Source of the DNA: Argentina anserina
Taxonomy: Eukaryota; Streptophyta; Magnoliopsida; Rosales; Rosaceae
Direction: 5' to 3'
Assembly (NCBI RefSeq): GCF_933775445.1
Contig: NC_065877.1
Coordinates: forward strand, 18,228,001 to 18,292,000
Length of the DNA: 64,000 nucleotides
The position numbers and the translations under genes are program-made. Below the pieces are notes generated by a model. The model did not search any database. It saw only the letters and a list, made by a program, of their open reading frames with translations, and had not been told where the DNA came from. Positions within the stretch are counted from its first letter, which is position 1. Each line of letters begins with the position of its first letter. Positions 46,717 through 58,900 of this stretch are shown here, one piece after another.

Positions 46717-47493
46717 GGGAGCTTCTATTCATATCTCCAAAATCAGTGTTCAGACCTCCTTACTCAGTAGACCTCCATTTTGCTTTTATAGATACCTAAA
46801 ATACTATTTAAACCTCTAAAGTTTTCCTAAAATGGCAATTATCTATATCAAATCATACTACTATCGATTAATTTCTTTCATACTCTATTTCAAATTCATT
46901 TATTATATAGAACTCGAAAATATGCATAATAATCAAACAAACTATCTTCTCGAATTAATTCGATCACTCTTTCACTCGTTTTCTAAATTAATAATAAATT
47001 AGTAAACTATATTTTTCATTCATTAATAGTAACATCAACGTATGTGAAATATTTTAACTTCTAATTAACGAGTTTTGTTCATCAACGTATATGAAATATT
47101 CTATCCTCTAATGAATGATTTTTATTATTTTTTAGCTCAAATCGAAGTTTATGAGAAATTCTAGATAGTTATATAGTTTATACATTAAAATCGTCCACAT
47201 TCAATTTGATGTTAATCATCTACATTAAATTTTGACTAATGATGTTTATCAAAAAAGAAAGTAATCAATTAAATCATTTAATGCAATTTGATATCCCATT
47301 TTAGATTGTCTAGCAATAATATAAATGATATACATTTGTATTTTATAATAGACTAGTAAGAATTATTTCCCTTCTTATATTTTTATTATTATATGTTTTT
47401 TGGTAATTTCATATGCATTGACTAAGTCAAAACTCTCTAGGATAAAACATGGAGGTTCAAGTGCCATTTTAGGAAGTATGAATAGAATCTCCC
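46717..47493. mobile_element. MULE-type miniature inverted-repeat element
   Basis: 777 bp. Ends GGGAGCTTCTATTCATATCT and, reverse-complemented, GGGAGATTCTATTCATACTT, with imperfect similarity over about 45 bases. Flanks TATTCTTTT (46708-46716) and AATTCTTTT (47494-47502) form a 9-bp target duplication with one mismatch, the size made by Mutator-like transposases. Interior is AT-rich with no coding capacity. Confidence 0.8.
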
Positions 47494-47540
47494 AATTCTT
47501 TTTCTTCTTTTATAATTTTACAAATATTTAGTCATACTAT

Positions 47541-49726
47541 TGATAGGAGCAGAAAGTGTGACGTTCTTAATGTGATTATGCCCTATTCTTACTCTTTGTT
47601 ACCTCTTATATAGTATATTTTAGTTTCTTTTGTATGAATAAGTGTCTAGGTAGAGCTTATATCAATTATGAGTGAAGTGATGATGAAATCATGCTAAATG
47701 TTAAGAATCCTTGTTGAGATATGATTCATTGTTCGAGTAGGATTCATCCTTTCGTATTTCTTTGTTTCTAATGTACTTATTCTTATTAGGAAATATCAAT
47801 CCATGTTTGAGAAGGAAAGCTTCCTAGTTCCACAAGGAAAAAGGAGAAGAAGATTTGCACTTAAAAAGCCCAATCAATGCAAGAATGGAAATGCTGTCAA
47901 GATTCGTAGTCCAACTTCGACGGGGTCCCCTAGATAGCTCCGATCGAGTTAGAAGATGTGCCTTATATGGATAGAAAGCTATGTGAGTCTAGTTTCTGTA
48001 GGATTTGGAATCAAATCAATATCTTATTCCTACATAGAGATATGACCGAATCATTGATCGGAGGTCCAGTGAGCTTGGCGGAATTATCTCAGCCATTGAT
48101 TTGCTTTTGATCCAAGGGCTATGATGGAAACTTGGGACCTTAGTTCTCCTGCATATAGAGCACAAGTATGTATCATAATCTCCATAAATCCCTGCACCAA
48201 AGAATGTCAAAGAAGGCATGCAGCAAATTAAATGAGAAGAGACAAGAAAGTTAAAGAAGGCATGCAGCAAATTTAATGAGGAGAGGTAAGAAAAATCAAA
48301 CATGTCTGCAACAATTAAGCCTTTTGCTGCCTCCCTAATTCAAAAGAAGAAATTTGTGCAAAAGAAATCAACACTAAAGGAGGAAGAAGATATGCAATCC
48401 TCGTAGAAATCAGAATTCTGGCAGTGCAGATCATCCAACTTTGATGGGCTCCCCTGGACAGCTTAAAATGATTGAGAAAATGCATGATATATGGATGAAA
48501 AGCCACGGAAGTCTAGTTGAAATTTCCAGTTGTAATCATCTCAATATCTATTTTCTAGAGAAAGTTATGGCCAAAACAAGGGACAAAGGTCAGATCTGCC
48601 GAATCTAGAAAACCTCAACCAATTTAGTTTCAACTTTGTGGACTTTGTTGCCATCCTCACTTGGGTTTCTTCCTCTATATATAGCACCTCATTTCTACAT
48701 AAAATGATCATCAACCTTGCTCACAAGAGTTGCCAAAGCTCTGCCCAAACACTTTCATTCACCAAGAACCATAGAATCCGAATTCACCACCCTTCATCAT
48801 ATTTTCTGTCCAAAGCTTGGGAGCCTAGGATACCATACTCTTGAAGATCTCGTGCTACCTCTGTAAGGAACCTTGGGAGGAGAATTATAAAGTATAACTC
48901 TATGATCTTCATATTTAGTTTTCGGGTTTTTATGTTCTTGTTCTTGGATGATTTATGTTTAGGTTTTGTTAAAGTTATTTTTATTCTTGTCTATGAGATA
49001 TTTGTAACTTTTGAATGACATGATGAATTAAGGTTTTCGATTTCAATTCAATGATTTTAGGTTTTATGTCATGAGTTTCTGTTTATTTATGTTCTTAATT
49101 CATTTTTGGTGTGTTCTTATATTGCATGTGTGATTAAGACAAGTAGTTGATGTCGCATATGTTAATCATTCAAAGTTAAAAACGATTTTGATACAAGTAG
49201 TTGATTAATTGTTTGTCCCCTTTGTTCCTCCACCGATTATGATCTTAAGTTCGACATTGGATAAGTGCTTTAAACATGTTGATTTCTCTTTTGTGATACG
49301 TAATTGCATGATGAATTGGTATGTTAGATTTCATAGCAAGAAAAGTAGTTAAGCTCGATAATATCTATGTATTAGGAACCAAGTAGGAACTTGATGCATG
49401 ATCGAATTTAAGATGAACTATGATACTTACGTCATGAACATGATTGAGAGTAGATTTCGTTACGTTTGTTCTTATGTTATTTGTTTGGTAATTGCTTATG
49501 TGTTGGTTAATCACATGTATAGATTAGTTTAGGTTTTATTTTCTATTTTTGTCTGTCAACCCGATCCTATATATCAAACTCTTTTAAACTTGTATGAATT
49601 CGTTGTTAAATGTTTGGTGATTCTATGCCTTGGTTGGATCTCCGGTTTGTGAACGATACTCTCTTGCTTTATACTACTAACGATGCTTACAGGGTTAATA
49701 TTGATCTCGAGTAATCGAACCAATCA
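47541..49726 (+). mobile_element. Family A solo LTR, complete, with target duplication
   Basis: Starts TGATAGGAGCAGAAAGTG and ends GAGTAATCGAACCAATCA, 2186 bp. The flanks are identical, ACTAT at 47536-47540 and 49727-49731, so it is a solo LTR left by recombination. It contains an internal duplication of its promoter-proximal part (blocks near 47880-48000 and 48400-48530; two TATATA sites near 48150 and 48675). No gag or pol. It is the reference copy for the fragments at 4.3-10.2 kb and 16.7-18.8 kb. Confidence 0.93.
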
Positions 49727-49885
49727 ACTATCTAACACTTTTGTTAATACTTATCTAATCTTTGTTTAGAAGCATCTAGTCACCGTCTCTTTTAACATCA
49801 TTTGTTATGCACGCTTCCTTCTCGTGCTTACCGTTCTTATTTAACCAAAAACATAGTCATTCCTTATTCTCCTGTATCTATCGAC

Positions 49886-50649
49886 TAGGGCTGGACTCGG
49901 TGTCAACGGTTTGGTTTATGAGCACTAATCGAGAACTGACACCGAAAAATATATATATAAACCGCGATTTTGGTTAAACTATAATTCGGTTCGGTTTCAG
50001 TTTTATTTCGGTTACAAAACCTTAAATTCTTATTGACCTTTCGTACTTGACTAATGAAAATAAAAAGATAAAAAGTGAAGGAGTAAACTATAAGTTCAAT
50101 ACTTCAATTAAGTTACATTCACAAAATAAATAATTCAAAACTCATAAATTAACTAAAAAAAAGCATTGTACTTTGCTGAACCACAACAAGTTAACCAAAA
50201 TAAACATTAAACATCTTGAGTTTCATCACTAGACGTTCATACTTGTCTTAACATGAGGGCTAGTTGACAAAACCCCCCAAGCATTACATTATATCTCTGC
50301 ATGCATGATTGTACACATACAAAAATCAAAATCACATATCTATGCATTTATATATTTATTACCAAATTGATTCTGTGTGTAAGCACCCAATTATATATCT
50401 TCACCAAATTCACCCGATTATATATCTTCAAGGCATTATATATTATCGATATAATAATATCTAAAACTATGTTCGGTTCATTTTCCACCAGTTTTTTGAA
50501 AGCATATAACCGATAATCGACACCAATTGCTCGGTTCGGTTCGGTTTCTGGCACCGACGTATCGATTCCATCCGTTCCGGTTTTTTAACATCGGTGTGGT
50601 TCGGTTATGGCCAGTTTCGGTTTTTTCAGTGTCAGATAGTCCAGCCCTA
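49886..50649. mobile_element. Non-autonomous hAT-type element
   Basis: 764 bp bounded by perfect 12-bp inverted termini TAGGGCTGGACT / AGTCCAGCCCTA. Flanked by a perfect 8-bp target duplication CTATCGAC (49878-49885 and 50650-50657), the hAT hallmark. Subterminal regions are rich in CGGTTCGGTT-type motifs, as in other plant hAT derivatives. No transposase frame. Confidence 0.93.
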
Positions 50650-50657
50650 CTATCGAC

Positions 50658-53042
50658 TCTTCTGTCTGGCTTGTGCTTAGAGAACTCAACTTTCATTTAT
50701 ACACCCAAATCTACACCTTTGCAATAACCTCGAAGAGATTGTCGTAAACCTGCTGCCCAACAATTTAAACTTCTTGATATGTGGCAGCTACCAAAGATAA
50801 GTTCAAATCTCTCGTCTGCTCGAATCGACTTGTTCTGTTTTAATCTTTCTAAAAGTTTGGGTGTGGATTGTTATGAAATCTGGTTTAGGTGGCCCGATTG
50901 CTTGAGTAGATTGATGAGCTTGAGGAGATCGGGTGCTTGAGTAGTATGGTTGCTCTTGAAGACTTTGTTTGGAGGTAGGAAAATTAAACTTTCTCTATAA
51001 CTTTGATCTATTATGGATTGACTTATGGTATCTGTTAGGATTGTTTGTTGTGATGCTTCCTCTGTCTTTTTTGTGCGATCCCCATATATGATTGGATTAT
51101 ATTGCTTTGTTTTATTGGATTCTTGATCGAAACATGTGAGTATATACAACCTGTTGAAATATGGATGTCGTGTAAATTGGGATGTTGTTTTGTTTCTTCA
51201 GTGAGTGAACTAGTATGGTTCATGTCCTTATTAGCCATATTGCATTCTGGACCCTTTCCAAGTTGATTTGGATTTTGTCCTTGATCATATTTTAGTGATA
51301 TTTTAGTGGTGACCAGTTGTTTAAAATATACACAAGGAGGACTTCATAATTGTTTTAGTTCTTCTCTTTTACAAGGATTGATAGCAGCAAGCTATCTTTG
51401 CAAATTGATTTTATTAATCAAGTTTATTTCTTAATCAGTCCCTTTCAAAAACTCCTTGTGAAGATATATTTTATGGATCAATGATATCATTTTTGTCCTT
51501 TTTTGATTGAAACGGGTATGATATGAGGCATACTACTCTTCTTACCATCAGTTTTGACAATGAATCCAACTAATTATATTCTCTTAACTTTTTCATTCTT
51601 GCTCTAAGGATTAATGTCCAACAATCCAACCTTCTTCATTGATTTCATTTCATTACAAAGCCTTGTTCAGTACTCAGTCTATCTATTTTTGTCTTACTTA
51701 TAAAGATTGATTTCAATTATCAATATTCTTTGAGTGCAGCAGACTTACTTCCCATTCTTTCTATATTACAAGTTTACAGCAACATACCATTACTACTGTT
51801 AGCTTTGCTAAACAAAAGCTGATTCCTTCCTATTTATAAGTTCCAGATATTGGACCTTATGCTATGTTCATTTGTTAACTAAATTCAGTCTCCTTATTCA
51901 TTCTTGTTGTGTTGACGTAAACCATGAAATCCAGCTCTCTTTAGAAATCGTCTTTTTAGACAAGCCTCAGTCCTTTTTCAAAAGTAAAGTTCCAGTATTG
52001 TACTTGTTGTCGTGCTTTTAAAGGTTAGATGCCCTTCCAAATATAAAGTGTTACGATTCTTTTGAGAATTTAAAAGAAGCCGCTTTGGTCTATGTAACCT
52101 TTTCAGAAAAAAAAAATTTGGTTTATGTCTATGTACTTATTTCGTCTAGTTTCAATATTTTTATCTTCATTAATGATTCTATTTCTTTTACCATGTTTTG
52201 AGTTTATATTAAGCCCAATCAGTCTTATCACTTGTTATATCATCACATGTAAGCTTCAGTCCTTGAACTCCACTGTGGTGTTATGGTTTCTCTATATAAA
52301 TACTCTTGTCTCTTATAAAAAAGCCAGTCAATATGTTTCTAAAATATAACTGTGAGTTTCCAAGCTTCTGCATATGTTCGCTGTTTCAAGCTTCGTGTAA
52401 TTCCATCTTATAAAGTTTTGTCATACCTATTTGAGTACAAGTTCATTTCTGGGCAAGCTTTTTGTCCTATGCTTGGACGGGGGTTTCAAGCTATATTAAG
52501 TTCACTTTAAGGGGCTAAATAACTCATGTAAGGCATTGGCCTTTTGGATTTAAATGTTTTTATTTGGTTAGGCCCGAGAATTTTTTGAAGGAGGGATTGT
52601 GACTCCCTAGGGTATTTATCCAAAACCTGATCAGGATCCGCTTGCGGGGGTTGCTCAGTGGTTTAGCTGGGCGGTGGGCTCTAACTGGCATCTTAAGTTT
52701 TTATTGATACTACAAAGTGCAGTCAATAAAAAGAAAAAGGATTTATATTGGAATTGGTTTACAGTGAGGCTCTTGATGTTGTTTATATCGTATATGAGGG
52801 GATTTACTTCATTTATCACAATCTCTATCTGTTTCATTCCCTCAAAGCTGAGCCTCAATTCATTGTTTTGCAACATTGTGTTAGTGATTTGATTTAGTTT
52901 CCTTCCAGCTGCAACTTTTAAAGATTTATTTATGATATTTTACTTTGCTTATCATAATCCTCAGATTATTCACTTTGCTTCCATCCACTTTTCTGATAAT
53001 TTATGTCATTCTTAATATATGCTAATTTAGAATCATTGTTAT
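50658..53042. other. Intergenic, AT-rich
   Basis: About 2.4 kb without convincing gene or element. A GC-richer patch at 52630-52690 (GGTTGCTCAGTGGTTTAGC) superficially resembles an RNA polymerase III A box but has no B box after it. Confidence 0.5.
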
Positions 53043-56000
53043 TGTCACGCCCCCAATTCGAGACCATTATTATATGGAAATTAGAGGTATGACCTTAAAA
53101 CCAATAAAATTTCCTCAATAAAACTGATATAAATATATGTCTAAATAATACTTTTATTAGGAAACAAAATCAGAGTTATTTTACAATACAACGGATTTAG
53201 AAATACTGAAATTTAGCGAAGATACATGAGTCGCGCATTTAATGTCTTGAAATAATAAGTGAAGAAAAACCTTCATTTTATTTGGTAGATTCATCCCATT
53301 CCCCAAGCACCTACTCATTACCTGAAAATAAGATTGTGTAACATGATGAGTAACACAAACCCAGTAAGTACATAATATATTCTTATAATAATTTGGCTAA
53401 TAAGAAATTAAAATATGAACATCGAAGGAAAATGTACCAAGAACCAGGTGTATTTGGTCACACAAATTCTTACTTATGTGTATAGATATACATATCAGCA
53501 TCAATATATTCAATCAATTGTGTGAATTTTCAAGAAAACTGGTAATTAATTACAAAGTCACATGTTAGGGTTTACGTTTACCCAAAACACGGATAAGCCT
53601 CAACATACCAAGGCCAACATCAAAGTATGTATACTGAAGGTCAATTCTCCTATGAGTATAATAGTGCACTATATGTGGGGATTAGGGCCCAAATCTAACT
53701 CATAAAGCACAAAACCATTTTACCAGCAATTCACTTAAGCACGGGATAGTACAAATCGCCCGAATTTACACCTTTAACTCAATAATATCATAACTCATCA
53801 AGATATAAATACTAAAATAAGACTATTTAAATACTAAAATAATAATAATCTTACACCAAGATATAAATACTTATCAATAACTCAATGTATGCATGAAATA
53901 AACAAGTTAATAAACTTGAAAGTAAATGTGCAAATAAAGTAAATGTACTTTAAATTAAAAGTAATTAGATAATATTTGTTTTGTAGTCAAAGAATTAGTA
54001 GTCATTTCTCCTACCTCTTTGTCCAAAGTAGCAATTGTCATTCAAATAATAATGTCAAAGTCCGTCAACTTTCCGTATCGATAACTCAATCAATGAACGT
54101 CCAAATTAGACAAGTGAGGAGTCTATGTTCAAGGATTTGTTGTAAGGAATCTAATAGGATATGTCAGACAGTCCAGTTCAAAGTCATTGAGTCCAAAAAG
54201 TTCAAACAGTAGCAGTGCAGAAACCGATCATCAAGTTATCATCTTAGATGTCTACATATTCTACCTGTAACAAATATTTTATCATTTCTTATGAAACTTT
54301 TCATATTAAAAGTAGAGATCTTATACTTTAATTTAATATAAAGTTTGTGGAAAATGGTTAAGAAATTAGTGAGATATAAGTTTTTAAAGTCGTGAGTGCT
54401 ACAAGAGATTTTCAGTGAGTTTATTAACTCTAACTTTGATTAGCCATAACTTCTCTATTTCTAAACGTTTTTGAGTGATTCAAAAGCCTAAATTGAAGCA
54501 TTTTTCATGAGGAATTTAATGTTATTGTTACTGTTAGGTTAGTATTAACCCAGTAATGTTTGCCTTATTCTTATTCTTTTACTTTATCTTTTTGTATATT
54601 TATCTATTTCTTATTACGTTTCCGACTCATGCTAGGAAAATGTGCAAATGATCGGAAACACGTCACAAAGAGTGGATTTAGCGCACATTCCGGATTCGGG
54701 TGAAAGTTTCAAGCTAAAAAGAAAAAATGTGGAGATTTCACAAGAAAACAAAAGTCAATGCCGGAAAATGTTGGTTAAACTCCGGCGATGAGAATGTGGT
54801 TGCCGGAAACGGTGGTAGTTGAAGTTAATAAGTCAATGGAGCATTAGTGAATCATGAATTGTAGATTTAAATTTAAATTTAAATTCAAAATAGAAGAAGA
54901 CAAATAAAGGGGACCATTCAAGAACAATATCCACTATTTGTGCTCCATGAATTGTGGAGATAAATTCAAATTCAAATTCAAAATAGAAGAAGGGAAATGA
55001 ATGAGACTATTTCAAGAACAAGATCCACAATTTGTGCTTCCACATTTGAACACCATATCTAGCAATTCATCATTTTCCATCTCTACTCTTCATTTATGAC
55101 CCTAAGGCTTTTAAATACCCTCATTCTCCCCCAATAACGAATTACAACCTTTACCACACCCAAACTCCATCAAAACTTCATATTTTCGATAGTTTTAGCT
55201 TAGTTTCTTAGTCCTAGTTCATAAGTATCAAGTTTGTGTAGAGAGAGGGGTGTAGCATCTTGGGTTGATAAATAAAACTCTAAGATTCTACACCTCTTGA
55301 TCAATCACAATTGTGGTAGATTCATGTAGCATTGTTCTTAATCTTCTTTTTGTGTATGTAGATTTGTATAGTGTTTTGGGTTTGAGAAAACCAAAAATAT
55401 TATACTTTGATGCTTCACATCCTCTTTGTTTACATCTAGGAAGCTCATGGGTATTGTGGTTCTTTCTCACACTCTTTGTTTTCATAATGTAAAACTCTAT
55501 GATGTCTTTTATGTATTTATCTATGTATTGTGAGTAGTGGAGTTGAGGCTAGGCTAGACTTACCCACACTTGTGCAACAATGTGTTTTCTCTATTTAATT
55601 TCTTATTGATGTATGTTTGAATCTATTGGCTTCTATACTTAATGATACTAAATGTGTTAGCTAGCTTTGTCACCTAGAGAGCATGTTTAGTAAACTAATG
55701 AACCGGAAACTTGAAATTGACAACTTCTTGAATCCATAGCCTGAGTAACCCTTAGGTGGTGGTTTAATGTTTCTTACGGGAAATATTAAGTTGCTCGTAT
55801 TTCTTACTTTGAACTTAATGTTTGTGTCATGAGTGTAATTACTTTAAGGGGGTGTTATGCTTGTGATACATATCTCACTTGTATTATAAGGTAATATAAT
55901 TCAGACTATGTTTAACTTGGCTCCAAAAGACTTTGTTAAATTGCATGATTAGTTGGTTTCTTGGTTGCTTCACCAAAGCACTAGGGGGGGGAATTTGTCA

Positions 56001-56983
56001 AACATGTTTCACATCAATTATACCTAATCTTGGGAGTAGGTAGCTTCACACAAATACACATAATAATACTTATGTGATACAACCAAAAGTTACTTTGGAC
56101 AAACTCAGATGTTATAAAATACGAAAATATAACTCTTATCAAAACATGGTCTTTTCTATTTTATCCTTAGCTATGCACTTTGATAAATCTTAAAAGACAA
56201 AAGATTATAAGGATGTAAGATGTAGTTACCTTGAAGTTTCAGAGGTGAAATGAAGGTTTTGATGTTGATCCAAAGTTGGATTTTTTAGTAAAGAATAAAC
56301 TTGTTTAAGAGAGAAAGAGTGAATGCTAGAATTTTGGCTTAAGAATGATTGGATGGTTGAGTTTTATATCAACTAAGGGAACTCTAGACTTGCTTGATTT
56401 CTGATTTTGAAGTGTGAAGAAAACTTGAGGTAGCTCACAACTATAAATAGGCGAAGAAGGAACACAAAAGTTCAATTCTCACATACCCTTCTCAATAATT
56501 AATATTGAGTGATGGCCTAGCTAGTTAGTGTGGTTAATGGAAAATAAAAAAATAGTGTGATGGGGTAAAACATAAAAATAAATCAGCCAGGTTCAAAACA
56601 TATTAACATAAGGATTATATATATATATAGATATAACAAACACATTTATATGTGTTATTCTAAAAAGTAAAGGAATTTAATATATTTCATTTCATAAGGT
56701 TTTCAATATATTTGCACTATCTAACACTAATATAATGCATAAAAGATAATATTATTAGTATTAGTCTTAAACTCGATTACAGAGTATCGAGTATACGCAA
56801 GAATATGAGTTAACGTATTCAAATCGTGGTCTAATACTTACAAAAATAAATTTTCTATCTTTGAAAGTATGAACCTTAGCATCATTGGTTTCTAAAACGA
56901 AATATTAGAAGAAAAATTGAATTAATTCTAAGTTAATATAACCTTAGTGTACTAAATAGTAAATACTAAATTGAGGTATTATA
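53043..56983. mobile_element. Decayed LTR-like unit with a second element inside
   Basis: Begins TGTCACGCCCCC, a common LTR-type terminus, and may end GAGGTATTATA at 56983. Flanks GTTAT (53038-53042) and GTTGT (56984-56988) match at 4 of 5 bases. The interior from roughly 54530 to 56110 looks foreign: leader-like block with AAATACCCTC near 55115 and LTR-like body, no coding region, ends not resolved. Orientation is uncertain. Confidence 0.4.
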
Positions 56984-57290
56984 GTTGTAATGATTGCTTT
57001 ATCGTACCTACTGAGCTTGTGAAGCTCATAACCTATATTCTCCTCGTTGTTTTCAGGTTATCCATAAGTGGATGTGTTATTTATATTCTTGAGCTCTTGA
57101 CCTGAAGTTTACTTGGTTTTTACCCATTAAAGGCGTGCTTGTTGTATCGTGCTTATTGTTTAAATACTCTTGTTTTCATTGGCAGAGATGTCTTGTGGCA
57201 TTGAATTAAGGAGTTTTCTTTGCCATTGTTATGTATGAAGAGTTAGACTAGTTATCCTTGTATGAGGTTGTAACCTATACAAACCCTTCT
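56984..57290. other. Intergenic, possible LTR debris
   Basis: The block ACTGAGCTTGTGAAGCTCA (about 57010-57029) is an imperfect palindrome reminiscent of a block inside chromovirus LTRs elsewhere in the window. Nothing else identified. Confidence 0.3.
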
Positions 57291-57291
57291 G

Positions 57292-57338
57292 ATAGAGAGA
57301 GAGAGATAGAGAGAGAGAGAGAGTGTGTGTGTGTGTGG
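57292..57338. repeat. Compound GA/TG microsatellite
   Basis: GA-rich run interrupted by two GATA units, followed by a (TG)n tract. Confidence 0.9.
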
Positions 57339-57920
57339 CCTAGACAGGATGCATTCCTTTCCATAAAGAGGAGTCGTCATCAAATGGTAATCTTGCTCTG
57401 TTCATGAATATGTCTTCCAGGGAAGCCAGGTTGCCTAAGCCTAGAACTTTTAGCATTTCCTAAACTCATTCGCCTTGGATAGTGCGGCATGTGCCCCTTA
57501 TATGTTATTGTTTCCAATAAAGTGGATCCGGCCAATTGCAAATCATCTATTCCTGTTGACAACCTTCGAAGTGATTTGACCTTTAAACAATACTTTAAAC
57601 AGAGTGTTTGGAGGCCAGCAAGACCTCTGATACCTCTGATACAATCCGGTAGCCTAATTCTATCCTCCCTTCAGAGAGAAGTTTAATTTTAGTATAGTGT
57701 GAGAAAAATGTGAGTGTATAGTATAGTCTAATTGTGAGAAGTGCTTTGTGAAGTTTCCTACTACTATAATCTGGTGTGTGTGCTTTTATTACAAGTAAGT
57801 TTGTTTCATTTTAAAAGACATTATGAGTAGCTAAGCAACATTTAGCTGTTTACCCGAGAGTGAGGCTTTGGGTTTTGTATATGTAAATATTGTTGTTAGA
57901 CCATATAACAAGATCTAACA
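57339..57920. other. Unassigned stretch, possibly coding debris
   Basis: GC content is higher than its surroundings and a frame at 57489-57686 (CPLYVIVSNKVDPANCKSS..) has protein-like composition. It starts without ATG and I cannot assign a family. It lies just upstream, in the same sense, of the ATM fragment. Confidence 0.3.
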
Positions 57921-58066
57921 AGATCTTTGCAGCAAAATGTTGTATGCAAAGGTCTATCAAGATCTTTGCAGCAAAATGTTGTGTGCATGTTTTAGACTTT
58001 TATTACCATGGATTGACATCAAGAAAGGGAGAGTTTCATCAGGATCTGGAGTTTATTGAATTGTAG
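57921..58066 (+). pseudogene. ATM: Third ATM-like fragment, plus strand
   Basis: Corresponds to the end of the last ATM exon in the duplicated fragments: SLQQ, HVLDFYYHGLTS, EFHQDLEF, then an exon end before GTTTTTTA. Here the last codon is TAG where copy 1 has CAG. A 39-bp tandem duplication (AGATCTTTGCAGC at 57921 and 57960) and a frameshift between SLQQ and HVLDF disable it. The coding part reads GLTSRKGEFHQDLEF without the deletion seen in the 13 kb copy, so it is not a simple copy of it. Confidence 0.65.
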
Positions 58067-58286
58067 GTTTTTTAAAACCCCCTACTGGGCATCGTTTTTG
58101 CTCATCCCTTTTCATCGCATTTTCAGGTGGTGGTTAGTTAATAGTTTGAAGTTGGAATTGCTCGATCTACCACCAGAGCATGTTGGAAAAGCAAGATGTT
58201 TTGGTGAGCTTTAGGCTGATTCAACTCAGCTGATGAGTGTTTTTGACTGTATATAACTAGAATGTTAAGTACATATTAGGATAGCT
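58067..58286. other. Short spacer to hAT element
   Basis: AT-rich sequence without recognised features. Its last eight bases, GGATAGCT, are the target site duplicated by the next element. Confidence 0.5.
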
Positions 58287-58890
58287 CAATGTTCTAAACC
58301 CGGAGAACCCTACCCGCCGCGATTTTGTGCTAAACGGCGGTGTTAGGCGGCTAGGTGCCTGGGTGGAGCCAGGGCGGATCCTGGGCGGCTAAGTTTTTTT
58401 TTTTTTTTTTAGTTCTGAATTTTGAGTTTGATTTGGATACAGAAGTACTTGAATGATATAGAGAAGAAGAATTTGATGAGCTCCGAGGGATTAAGCTTGC
58501 AAGAATGCATTCCCGTTGTTTGAATTTTTTTTCTTATTTTCTAAAGGGTTAGTCAATTGTGTTTATTATTATTGATTTTCTTAAGTTCATTGTTGTTGAA
58601 TTGTATTTCTTTTTTTCCTAAGAAGCTAAGATCATTAGATCAATATTGTTGAACATTTATAAGGATTAAAGATTAAGAACATATGTATTTTCAGTATTCT
58701 AGACATTATATATATTTTTACATTAATTTCATGCATTATATTCTTATTTTAATTGTATTTATATAATTATTTGTTATTAAAAATTTAAAATATATACAAA
58801 AATACAAATCCCATTAATCCCCGATTAATTCTCTAGGCGCTGGTTTTCAGTTGTCCGCCCGATTAACGCCTAGCATTTTTTATAACCTTG
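58287..58890. mobile_element. Second non-autonomous hAT-type element
   Basis: 604 bp with termini CAATGTTCTAAA and, reverse-complemented, CAAGGTTATAAA (10 of 12 match). Flanked by a perfect 8-bp duplication GGATAGCT (58279-58286 and 58891-58898). Subterminal GC-rich blocks with GGCGG and CGCCTAG motifs; a T-run near 58397. No transposase. A different family from the 49886 element. Confidence 0.88.
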
Positions 58891-58900
58891 GGATAGCTAC

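Noticed and set aside
52640..52690. Possible tRNA-derived SINE (A-box-like TTGCTCAGTGGTTTAGC)
   Set aside because: No B box at the proper distance, no cloverleaf and no flanking duplication.
53976..54212. Plus-strand frame of 78 codons
   Set aside because: Ser/Gln/Asn-rich with no motif, inside a decayed LTR-like unit.
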